Assembly (NCBI GenBank): GCA_965223695.1
Contig: CBDCXJ010000036.1
Coordinates: forward strand, 143,093-207,092
DNA: 64,000 nt
Direction: 5' to 3'
DNA from: JAUVPB01 sp965223695
Lineage (GTDB): Bacteria > Actinomycetota > Thermoleophilia > Gaiellales > Gaiellaceae
The translations under genes and the position numbers were made by a program. Position 1 is the first letter of the stretch; the number at the start of each line of letters is the position of its first letter. Of this stretch, positions 37,855 to 45,420 are shown one piece after another. The notes below the pieces were generated by a model that saw only the letters and a program-made list of their open reading frames with translations, searched no databases and was not told the origin of the DNA.

Positions 37855-38064
37855 CTAGACGTCGACGCCGAGCTTGCGCAGCTCAACGATGGCAGCTCTG
37901 CGCCATCGCGTCGTTCCTGGCGAGAAGGGGAGCATGAACGGCATGCCGTTCGAACGCCGCAAAGGCTTGCCGTCGCGCAGGACGCGATAGTGCCCGGGGG
38001 TCGCCTCGACGGTCAAGCCGACGGCCTCGAGTTGTCGAATGAACTCGCGGACGTCCTTCTTCAT
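37855..38064 (-). CDS. HicA-like small protein
   Basis: A 69-residue basic protein: MKKDVREFIRQLEAVGLTVE, then PGHYRVLRDGKPLRRSNG. The spacing of the central G-H-Y-R resembles the double-stranded-RNA-binding-like fold of HicA mRNA interferases, where a catalytic His occurs in a G(S/G)H context. No HicB antitoxin is adjacent, so it may be a solitary member rather than a toxin. ATG 38064. It lies 116 nt downstream of the stress protein gene on the same strand. Confidence 0.6.
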   Translation of the reverse strand: MKKDVREFIRQLEAVGLTVEATPGHYRVLRDGKPLRRSNGMPFMLPFSPGTTRWRRAAIVELRKLGVDV

Positions 38065-38180
38065 TTCATGACCTTAGGCGCGCAGCGTGCGCACGGGCAT
38101 CTCCGTTTCCAACGGTTCACGAGCCGGAAATGCGGGTACAACGCTGGCGTTCAGACCTTCGGCGGCGGCCCGCGAAGGGC

Positions 38181-38615
38181 TCAGGGGTGGACGATGAGCA
38201 CGTCCTTGTGCGTCTTATGGGAGACGTCACGACTGACGCTGCCGTGCAGCAACCGATCGAGAAAGTCTGGCTCGCGCGTCCCGACGACGATCAGATCGAC
38301 GTCCCGTGCATCTGCGAGCTCGACAAGTGCATCGGCTGGCCGACCCTCGACCGTGACCAGCTCGTAGGTGGCGTCCTCACGCTGCAGGCGCTGTCGGGCT
38401 TCATCGAGAGCTCGCTCGGCCTCTGCGATCGCGCGATCGCCCGCTCGATCATCAGGGATCACGGCCATCGGGGCGGCCCCGATGAGGTCTTCGTGAGTGG
38501 GCGCGACCGCGGCGACGACCAACTCAGCGCCGAGTGCCGCCGCTAGCTCAATTGCGCGCTCAAGCGCGCGCTTCGCATCGGCGCCCTCTCGATACCCGAC
38601 GAGAATCGACTGCAC
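38181..38615 (-). CDS. universal stress protein, UspA family
   Basis: A 144-residue protein starting (V)QSILVGYREGADAKRALERA. A USP nucleotide-binding region, DVDLIVVGTREPDFLDRLLH, is followed by GSVSRDVSHKTHKDVLIVHP, close to the G-x2-G-x9-G(S/T) pattern. The GTG at 38615 comes one nt after the BON gene stop, so both are read from the SigB-type promoter at 38846. A role in stress tolerance is inferred from family and promoter. Confidence 0.88.
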   Translation of the reverse strand: MQSILVGYREGADAKRALERAIELAAALGAELVVAAVAPTHEDLIGAAPMAVIPDDRAGDRAIAEAERALDEARQRLQREDATYELVTVEGRPADALVELADARDVDLIVVGTREPDFLDRLLHGSVSRDVSHKTHKDVLIVHP

Positions 38616-38616
38616 G

Positions 38617-38799
38617 CTAGTCTCCCCCGGGCTCTCGCGTCCACGTCAGCTGCGAGTCGACAGACACAACGCCGGGAACTCGCCGCAGCACCGACACCAA
38701 GCTCTCAGCACCTGACTCCAGATCGACTCTGCCCGTGACGGTGACGACGTCACTCGTCATCACCTCGTCGACGCTCATCAAACCTCCGTAGTAAGCCAT
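38617..38799 (-). CDS. stand-alone BON-domain protein
   Basis: Sixty residues from ATG 38799 with GAGGAGG at ideal spacing. VVTVTGRVDLESGAESLVSV and LRRVPGVVSVDSQLTW make a single BON domain, a fold usually found after CBS pairs or in OsmY and thought to bind phospholipid or ligands. The prefix MSVDEVMTSD resembles a CBS-BON linker, so it may derive from a larger protein. First gene of a two-gene unit with the universal stress protein. Confidence 0.75.
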   Translation of the reverse strand: MAYYGGLMSVDEVMTSDVVTVTGRVDLESGAESLVSVLRRVPGVVSVDSQLTWTREPGGD

Positions 38800-38820
38800 C
38801 GCCACCTCCTCACTGCGTGT

Positions 38821-38846
38821 GTACCCGGTTTGGAACGCGTTCAAAC
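38821..38846 (-). promoter_or_regulatory. SigB-type promoter of the BON-stress protein operon
   Basis: On the minus strand GTTTGA (38846-38841), 14 bp, GGGTAC (38826-38821), then 21 nt to the BON gene ATG, which includes its ribosome site. Exact match in boxes and spacing to the sites at 33347 and 37467. Confidence 0.78.
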
Positions 38847-38986
38847 TCCCCTCGAGAGCCGACAACGAGGAGTGCTGCAGACAGGCCATCTGGCAGTACG
38901 AGCGGCCTGACCCACCGAGTGCTTGCAAACGTTGGCCCGGCGGCGGATACTCGGGGCGGCTGGAACAGCGAAGGCGGAGGTACATC

Positions 38987-39316
38987 ATGCCGAAGTATCT
39001 GATTCAGGCCAGCTACACGAGTGCGGGCGCAAAAGGGCTGTTGACAGACGGCGGCACGAGTCGGCGCAACGCCGTCGAGAGCCTCATGGAAAGCGTCGGC
39101 GGAAAGCTCGAGTCGCTGTACTTTGCGTTCGGGGAGGACGATGTCGTTGGCATCGTCGACGCGCCGAGTCATGCAGACGTAGCGGCCGCGGCTCTCTCGG
39201 TGGCGGCCACCGGCATCGCCGGCGTCAGAACGACCGTGCTGCTCACGCCGGAGGAAATCGACGAAGCTGCGAAGAGGTCGGTCAGCTACCGACCACCAGG
39301 AGTTACTGCCTTCTAA
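38987..39316 (+). CDS. GYD domain protein
   Basis: A 109-residue protein starting MPKYLIQASYTSAGAKGLLT, with GGTSRRNAVESLMESVGGKL and YFAFGEDDVVGIVDAP. These are the hallmarks of the GYD family (ferredoxin-like fold). Function is not established for the family. ATG 38987. Divergent from the BON gene with a 187-nt gap. I see no SigB-type promoter on its own strand. Confidence 0.85.
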   Translation: MPKYLIQASYTSAGAKGLLTDGGTSRRNAVESLMESVGGKLESLYFAFGEDDVVGIVDAPSHADVAAAALSVAATGIAGVRTTVLLTPEEIDEAAKRSVSYRPPGVTAF

Positions 39317-39334
39317 TCCGCTCGCAGAGGCGCT

Positions 39335-41056
39335 TCACGAGCCGACGATCGGCAGCGTTATCCGCGACGGATGCGCCTGGTTGTGAACGACGACCTGCGT
39401 TGCGACCTGCGCCGCCATTAGGCCCTCCTGGCCCGGCGTGCCACCCGTGTTCAGGTTGCGGTCCCACTGCGGGAAGTCCGAGCTCGAGACGTCGACGCGT
39501 AGCCGCTGGCCGGCCTTGATCCGCCAGCCGACCGGGCCGAGGCGGATCTGGTACTCGACGAGCTCGCCCGGCTTGACCGGCGTCGGGTTGCTCGTTGAGT
39601 CGCGGTAGCGAGCGCGAACGACGCCCTCCTGGATGTTCGTCGAGCAGCCGTCCTCGCCGACGACGCACAGCCGGCACGTCCAGTCGGTGTCGACCGCGCT
39701 GGTCGCCGCAAAGAGCGTGAGCGCGACGTCGCCGACGATGTCGGTGTCGCGCCCGAGCGGCTCGGAGGTGTAACAGAGCACTCCTCGGGCCTGTTCGTAC
39801 ATCCCCTGACAGGCGGGCCCCTCGGGCGAGACACCTTCGATGCAGCAGGAGTGGCCACCGAACGACAGCGATGGGTTCGCCGGGTCGTAGAGGAACGTGT
39901 CAGGGAGCTCGTCGCCGGGCGGCTCGGTCGAGAGCTGGCCGTCGCCGGTGGTCGTGTTGGCGCGCCCGCCCGAGTGCAGGAACCAGTTGGTCGGGACAGT
40001 GCTCGACGGAGGCCAGTCGTCGAGATCGCGCCAGCCGTCGTTGACGACGTACACGGTCGCAGGCGAGTCGAGCACGCCGTTCTCCTCGCCCTTGAGGACG
40101 TGGTCGAACCAGCGGAGCTGCCAGTCGTCGGTGACGTTCGATCCCGCGTCGGCACCGGCACCGGCGAGCGGCTTCCAGGGCCCGTGAAGCCACGGGCCGA
40201 TCACGAGCTTCTGCCCGGCGGCCGCCGCTTTGTTGCCGGCACCGGCGCGGAGCCCGTTGAAGTTGTCGGCGTTGCCGTTGAGGAAGACGTCATACCAGCC
40301 GGCCACGTGCAGCGTCGGCACGGTGATCCGCGAGTAGTCCTCGTTGATCGAGAGCGGGCGCCAGTAGTCGTCGTAGCTTGGATGCGCGACCCAGTCCTGC
40401 CAGTAGTCGACCTCTTCGAGGCTCGGCATCGCCGTCAGAGGCAGCACCCAGTTGAGCCCCGGCATCTGGCCGAGCGCACCGAGTGAGGCGCCCATTGCTG
40501 CCTCGTCACCCCGCCACCGTTCCTGGGCGAACTCGAGCGCCATCGCCCACCAGGCAGCGAAGGCGATGCGGAGCGCGCCCTGGTCGTATGTCCAGCCCTC
40601 GTACGCCTGAGCGGCTGTGAAGCCTGGGCTCATTGTGACCAGGCTGGGAGGTGCCAGGCACGCGGTCAGGAGCTGGAGGAAACCTGGGTACGAGAACCCG
40701 TAGGTCCCGACGCGTCCGTTCGAGCCCGACAGCTTGGCGGCCCACTCGACGGTGTCGTATCCGTCCTCGGCCTCCGCGACGAACGGGTACCACGCGCCCT
40801 CCGACTCGCCGCAGCCGCGGCAATCCTGGACGACGACCATGTAGCCGTGGGCCGCGTACCAGGACGGGTGCGCGAAGCCAAAGTTCGATTCGGCGGCTGT
40901 CTTGTCGTAGGGCAGACGTATCAGGAGGACGGGGCTTGTCTCGGCTCCGGCCGGCCGGTACACGTCTGCGGCAAGAGTTGTCCCGTCGCGCATTCTGCAC
41001 GGCAGCCCGTGCTCGACGAGAACGTCCGGCATTCCGGGCATCGGTGTTGCGCTCAC
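39335..41056 (-). CDS. CocE/NonD family hydrolase (X-Pro dipeptidyl-peptidase S15-like)
   Basis: Serine hydrolase of 573 residues from GTG 41056, with GAGGAGG ahead. The alpha/beta-hydrolase core has VLLIRLPYDKTAAES and the oxyanion region MVVVQDCRGCGESEG. The nucleophile is in VGTYGFSYPGFLQLL (GxSxxG), with WYDVFLNGNADNF and VIGPWLHGPWKPL further on. The C-terminal jelly-roll (PeptidaseS15_C) contains VRARYRDSTSNPTPVKPGE. It acts on esters or N-acyl peptides; substrate unknown. No signal peptide. The frame further upstream is an antisense artefact of the region before znuA. Confidence 0.9.
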   Translation of the reverse strand: MSATPMPGMPDVLVEHGLPCRMRDGTTLAADVYRPAGAETSPVLLIRLPYDKTAAESNFGFAHPSWYAAHGYMVVVQDCRGCGESEGAWYPFVAEAEDGYDTVEWAAKLSGSNGRVGTYGFSYPGFLQLLTACLAPPSLVTMSPGFTAAQAYEGWTYDQGALRIAFAAWWAMALEFAQERWRGDEAAMGASLGALGQMPGLNWVLPLTAMPSLEEVDYWQDWVAHPSYDDYWRPLSINEDYSRITVPTLHVAGWYDVFLNGNADNFNGLRAGAGNKAAAAGQKLVIGPWLHGPWKPLAGAGADAGSNVTDDWQLRWFDHVLKGEENGVLDSPATVYVVNDGWRDLDDWPPSSTVPTNWFLHSGGRANTTTGDGQLSTEPPGDELPDTFLYDPANPSLSFGGHSCCIEGVSPEGPACQGMYEQARGVLCYTSEPLGRDTDIVGDVALTLFAATSAVDTDWTCRLCVVGEDGCSTNIQEGVVRARYRDSTSNPTPVKPGELVEYQIRLGPVGWRIKAGQRLRVDVSSSDFPQWDRNLNTGGTPGQEGLMAAQVATQVVVHNQAHPSRITLPIVGS

Positions 41057-41171
41057 GACGAGCCTCCTCGGCTTGCTGGTACTGGCGTCACGGGGACGGG
41101 AATCATGCCGCCATTCGGCCTCACTTAGATGATAGTGGGACTCATTCCTGTTATCGTTCCCTCGATTCCTC

Positions 41172-42089
41172 GTGCTCAGGTCGCTTCTCGCTCTCGCCGT
41201 GCTCCTGATCCTCGGTGCGTGCGGCGGAGCCGATCCGGGCACGGGCACGGGCCCCGTGGCGGGGGCCACCGTCGTCGCCACCACAACGATTCTCGGGGAC
41301 ATCGCCGCCAACGTCGTCTGCGAGGGCGTTCGTGTCGACGTCTTGATGTCACCCGGGCAAGATCCCCATTCGTTCGAGCTCTCGCCCCGCCAGGCGACCG
41401 AGCTCCGCGGGGCCGACCTGGTCATCGCCAACGGGCTCGAGCTCGAGGAAGGGCTGATCGACGTCCTCGAGGAGGCGTGGGACGCTGGGGTAGCAGTGCT
41501 GTTCGTCGGCGAGCAGGTTCGGCCGATTCCGCTCGGCAGCGCCAGCGATGCGGAACGCGGTTCCCTCGACCCGCACGTCTGGATGGACCCGGCTCGCATG
41601 GCGGAGGCTGCTGCCGTGATCGCGATGGCGCTCGGGGACGCGACGGGCGAAGCGCAAGGCGCGTGCTCGTCGACCTACATCGAGGCGCTCGAGCAGCTCG
41701 ACGCCGACCTGGCGCGGCTGGCCGATGCCATCGCCCCCGAGGATCGCAAGCTCGCCACGAACCACGCCTCGCTCGGTTACTTCGCTGATCGCTACGGCTT
41801 CGAGATCGTCGGGGTTGTCATTCCCGGCGGCGCAACGCTCGCCGAGCCCTCGGCGCGCGACGTCGTCGAGCTCGCCGAAACGGTTGCGCGAGAGGGCGTG
41901 ACGGTGATCTTCGGCGAGACGACGGTGCCGTCGGATCTTGCGAAGATCGTCGCCGAGGAAGCGGGACCGAACGTCGAGCTCGTCGACCTGTACACGGGCT
42001 CGCTCGGCAAGCCGGGCTCTGGCGCGGAAACATACGTCGAGATGATCACGACGACCGGCGAGCGAATCACCAGGGCCCTGGCCCCGTAG
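41172..42089 (+). CDS. zinc/manganese ABC transporter substrate-binding lipoprotein (ZnuA-like)
   Basis: Cluster A-I metal-binding receptor of 305 residues. The signal peptide MLRSLLALAVLLILGACGG has a lipobox LGAC for membrane anchoring. Metal ligands are in SPGQDPHSFELSP, LDPHVWMDPARM and LATNHASLGYFADRYG, and the fourth lies in VIFGETTVPS. The long His-rich loop of some zinc receptors is missing. No permease or ATPase genes follow, so it must work with a transporter encoded elsewhere. GTG start at 41172. Confidence 0.88.
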   Translation: MLRSLLALAVLLILGACGGADPGTGTGPVAGATVVATTTILGDIAANVVCEGVRVDVLMSPGQDPHSFELSPRQATELRGADLVIANGLELEEGLIDVLEEAWDAGVAVLFVGEQVRPIPLGSASDAERGSLDPHVWMDPARMAEAAAVIAMALGDATGEAQGACSSTYIEALEQLDADLARLADAIAPEDRKLATNHASLGYFADRYGFEIVGVVIPGGATLAEPSARDVVELAETVAREGVTVIFGETTVPSDLAKIVAEEAGPNVELVDLYTGSLGKPGSGAETYVEMITTTGERITRALAP

Positions 42090-42115
42090 ATGGCGCGCAC
42101 AGACAAGCCACGCGC

Positions 42116-42865
42116 ATGAAGGTCTGGTTCCTCGACACCGGTCGGCTCGAGATGGATCGCTCGCAGGTGCTCTGGAACGCACCGGGCGGGAAGCCGATGG
42201 AGATCCCGACCTCGGGCGTTCTCATCGAGCACGACGACGGTCTGATCCTCGCCGACTCGGGAATGGATATCGCGCACGCGACCGATGTTCTCCCGTTCAT
42301 GCGGCCACAGCAGCCGCCCGAGCAGACGCTCGTGGCACAGCTCGAGCTCTGCGGCTTCGCGCCGGCCGACGTCGATGTTGTCGTCAACTCGCACCTGCAC
42401 TTCGATCACGCGGGCGGCAACCGCCACTTCCCGCACGCCCGTGTCCTCGCGCACGAGCGCGAGCTCGCGCAGGCACGCGCGCCTGCGAGCTTCGAGCGCT
42501 TCGCCTACTCCGACTCGAGCTGGGACGTCGCAGGCCTGAGCTTCGAGACGTTCCGCGGCGACCGCGAGGTCGCGCCCGGAGTTCGGCTCGTCGAGACGCC
42601 AGGGCACTCGGCCGGGCATTGCTCTCTCCTTCTCGAGTCGGGCACCGGCAGTGCGAGCATGCTTCTCGGCTTTGACGTCGCGTATACGCAGAAAGCGCTC
42701 GAGAAGGAGATCCAGCCGACTTTCCACGTGGACCCAGTCGCAGGGCAGGCGTCGATCGCGCGGCTGAAGCGGCTCGCCGACGAGCACGACGCAGACGTGT
42801 ATCTCTGCCACGATGCCGAGGCCTGGCACGGCTACCGTCGAGCGCCGGATTTCTACGAGCTCTAG
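42116..42865 (+). CDS. MBL-fold metallohydrolase, N-acyl-homoserine lactonase-like
   Basis: A 249-residue dinuclear-zinc hydrolase: VVVNSHLHFDHAGGNRHFPH gives HxHxDH, VETPGHSAGHCSLLL the next His, LLGFDVAYT the bridging Asp and LCHDAEAW the last His. The N-terminus MKVWFLDTGRLEMDRS fits AttM/AiiA-type lactonases. It could open lactone rings, including acyl-homoserine lactones, but other lactones are equally possible. ATG 42116, 26 nt after the lipoprotein gene; possibly cotranscribed. Confidence 0.87.
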   Translation: MKVWFLDTGRLEMDRSQVLWNAPGGKPMEIPTSGVLIEHDDGLILADSGMDIAHATDVLPFMRPQQPPEQTLVAQLELCGFAPADVDVVVNSHLHFDHAGGNRHFPHARVLAHERELAQARAPASFERFAYSDSSWDVAGLSFETFRGDREVAPGVRLVETPGHSAGHCSLLLESGTGSASMLLGFDVAYTQKALEKEIQPTFHVDPVAGQASIARLKRLADEHDADVYLCHDAEAWHGYRRAPDFYEL

Positions 42866-43140
42866 CCGGTTCGGCTCGGTCCGGACACCGAGGCCTCGAG
42901 CGCGGCCAGAGCGCCGTGCACGTAGGAAAGCGCCGGGCCCGCGTGGGTCGAGACGCGCGGTCGCGTGTTCCCGTTTGCGGCTCCGCCAGAGCCGCCCGGC
43001 CCGTGCCCGTTGAGCCCGATCGAGCGCAACGAGTCATCGAGCCAGATGGCGCAGCCTCAGCCGAAGCCGGCCGTGGCCGTCGCGATCACGCGCTCGTACT
43101 CGCTCGAGAGCGTGCGGGGTGTCGGGCGCGGCGTGCTCAT
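42862..43140 (-). other. gap of 332 bp; weak frame with an internal stop
   Basis: Between the lactonase and aminotransferase genes I see no convincing gene. On the minus strand an ATG at 43140 opens 27 codons (MSTPRPTPRTLSSEYERVIA...), hits TGA, then stays in frame for 64 more codons (CAIWLDDSLRSIGLNGHGPG...). It could be a decayed small gene, but open frames of that length are common at this GC. Confidence 0.2.
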
Positions 43141-43197
43141 GGTCAAAGGGTACGGGGCGCGAATTTCCGATCGATCATCTAGGGTCGCCGCGGCGTC

Positions 43198-44355
43198 ATG
43201 AGACCTGCGAACTCGGTTCTCTCGAGCTACGGCACGACGATCTTCGAGGTGATGTCGAGGCTCGCCAACGAGCACGACGCCGTCAACCTGGGGCAGGGCT
43301 TTCCCGAGGGCGATCTTCCCGAAGACGTCCTCCAGGCGGCCGCCGACGCGCTGCTGACCGGCTGGAACCAGTACCCGCCGATGATGGGAACACCGGAGCT
43401 GAGGCAGGCCGTGGCCGCGCACAACAAGCGCTTCTACGACCTCGACGTCGACTGGCAGACGCAGGTCATGGTCACCTCCGGCGGCACAGAGGCGCTCGCG
43501 GCGATCCAGCTGGGTCTGATCGAGCCCGGCGACGAGGTCGTCCTGATCGAGCCGCTCTACGACTGCTACCTGCCGATGGTGCGCCGCGGCGGCGGAATCC
43601 CCAGGCTCGTGCGCGTCGAGCCGCCCGCGTGGGAGCTCGACGAGGACGCACTTCGTGAGGCCGTTACCAATCGCACGAAGTTCATCCTCCTCAACACACC
43701 GATGAACCCCGCTGGGAAGGTGTTCACGCGCCCCGAGCTCGAGCTCATTGCCGAGCTCGCGATCGAGCACGACGCCTACGTCGTCTGCGACGAGGTCTAC
43801 GAGCACCTCGTCTTCGATGGGCGCGAGCACATTCCGATGATGACGCTCCCGGGAATGGCCGAGCGCTGCGTGCGCGTCGGCTCCGCCGGGAAGACGTTCT
43901 CGCTCACAGGCTGGAAGGTCGGCTACCTGACGGCCGCTCCGGACCTGCTCACGCCGATCGCGAAGTCACACCAGTTCCTCGTCTTCACGACGCCGCCAAA
44001 CCTGCAGGCCGCAGTGGCCTACGGGCTCGGCAAGGAGGACGCGTACTTCGCGACGCTCGCCGGCGACCTCGAGGCCAAGCGCGACCGCTTCGCGGGCGGC
44101 CTCCATGAGCTTGGCTTCGAGACCCTGCCATGTCACGGCACGTATTTCCTCAGCGCTAGCGCTGCCTCCGTGGGGCTCGAGGGAACCGATGTAGACGTCT
44201 GCCAGCGGCTCGTCGCCGAGGCCCGCGTCGCGGCAGTGCCGCTTGGCGCGTTCTACGGAGCTGACGGGCCCGAGGAGTACATCCGCTTCTCGTTCTGCAA
44301 GCCGGACGCCGTGCTCGATGAGGCGCTCGAGCGGCTGGGCGCCTACCTGGCGTAG
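43198..44355 (+). CDS. class I/II pyridoxal-phosphate aminotransferase
   Basis: Fold-type I aminotransferase of 385 residues. VNLGQGFPEGDLPEDVLQAA is the N-terminal signature. VTSGGTEALAA binds the cofactor phosphate, LNTPMNPAGKVFTRPELELI carries the Asn, VVCDEVYEHLVF the Asp, and SAGKTFSLTGWKVGYL the Schiff-base lysine. The sequence style fits the kynurenine/methionine/N-succinyl-diaminopimelate aminotransferase group; which amino acid is used cannot be fixed. ATG 43198, single gene. Confidence 0.9.
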   Translation: MRPANSVLSSYGTTIFEVMSRLANEHDAVNLGQGFPEGDLPEDVLQAAADALLTGWNQYPPMMGTPELRQAVAAHNKRFYDLDVDWQTQVMVTSGGTEALAAIQLGLIEPGDEVVLIEPLYDCYLPMVRRGGGIPRLVRVEPPAWELDEDALREAVTNRTKFILLNTPMNPAGKVFTRPELELIAELAIEHDAYVVCDEVYEHLVFDGREHIPMMTLPGMAERCVRVGSAGKTFSLTGWKVGYLTAAPDLLTPIAKSHQFLVFTTPPNLQAAVAYGLGKEDAYFATLAGDLEAKRDRFAGGLHELGFETLPCHGTYFLSASAASVGLEGTDVDVCQRLVAEARVAAVPLGAFYGADGPEEYIRFSFCKPDAVLDEALERLGAYLA

Positions 44356-44423
44356 GCGGGGCACACCGCAGAGTCGCTGCGCCGCCGACCTAGAACGTTA
44401 CGACGGGCAGAAACGCGGCCGTC

Positions 44424-45185
44424 CTAGAACGTGACGGCCTGCATCGTGCCGCCGTCGACCTTCAGGGTGGTACCGGTGATGTAGCTGGCTGCCGGGCTCG
44501 AGAGGAAGACGACCGCACGCGCGATCTCCTCGGGCTCGCCATGGCGCCCGAGCGCGGCGCGCTCCCGAGCCAGCTGGAAGCGATCCGGGTCAGACGCCTT
44601 GATCCTGTCCCAGTAACCATCGGGAAAGTACACAGGGCCTGGCGAGAGGGCGTTCACGCGAATGCCCGGACCGAGCTCGGTGGCGAGCTGCGCGGCGACG
44701 CTGATCATCGCCGCCTTGATGGCGCCGTAGGACATACCCGCACCGGGGCCGGCGAAGTTCGCCGAGACCGACGAGATCAGGACGATCGAGCCCTGTCCGC
44801 TGCGCTCGAGGTGGGGGAGGGCCGCTTCGTAGCCGCGCACCGCGTGCAGCAGGTCGGTCTCGAGCATCGCCTGCCAGGAGGCGTCGTCCCAGCCGGTTGC
44901 GAGAGCGCTGACGTTGGCGACGAATGCGTCCAGCCCGCCGAGCTGCTCGCACGCTCGCTCGATCCAGGCGCGGTAGGGCACTGCATCGCTGACGTCGACG
45001 GCCTCGCCGAGCGCCTGCACGCCGCGCGCCTCGAGGTCGGCGACGGTCTCGGCCACCTCCGACGCGTTGCGGGCGCAGGTGGCAACCGCGGCACGCTCGT
45101 CGGCAAACGTCTGCGCGATGGCCCGACCGATGCCCTTCGTTCCGCCGGTGACGAGCGCGCGTTTTCCGTCGAGGCCGAGATCCAC
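44424..45185 (-). CDS. short-chain dehydrogenase/reductase
   Basis: Classical SDR of 253 residues. ALVTGGTKGIGRAIAQTFAD is the cofactor motif, FVANVSALATG stands where NNAG is usual, and VLISSVSANFAGPGAGMSYG supplies Ser and Tyr followed by AIKAAM. The C-terminal SYITGTTLKVDGGTMQ is standard. The NNAG motif is altered to ANVS, a common variation. ATG 45185, divergent from the DUF899 gene. Confidence 0.87.
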   Translation of the reverse strand: MDLGLDGKRALVTGGTKGIGRAIAQTFADERAAVATCARNASEVAETVADLEARGVQALGEAVDVSDAVPYRAWIERACEQLGGLDAFVANVSALATGWDDASWQAMLETDLLHAVRGYEAALPHLERSGQGSIVLISSVSANFAGPGAGMSYGAIKAAMISVAAQLATELGPGIRVNALSPGPVYFPDGYWDRIKASDPDRFQLARERAALGRHGEPEEIARAVVFLSSPAASYITGTTLKVDGGTMQAVTF

Positions 45186-45420
45186 GGGCCGAGCCTATCG
45201 TCGAGTTCGCTAGGTTGGCTTCGACGTAGTGCTGAGGAGGTTCACATGGCAGAAGACACGTCAGTGCTAGATCACGCCGTCGTCTCGCAGGCCGACTGGA
45301 TCGAGGCGCGCAAGCAGTTCATGAAGCGCGAGAAGGAGCTCACGCGGCTGCGCGACGAGGTCAGTGCGGCGCGCCGCGACCTGCCCTGGCTCGAGATAGA
45401 CGGGGAGTACGCGTTCACCG

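Noticed and set aside
43057..43140. TGA at codon 28 of the minus-strand frame as a selenocysteine codon
   Set aside because: No selenocysteine insertion hairpin, no known selenoprotein family, and the frame itself is weak.
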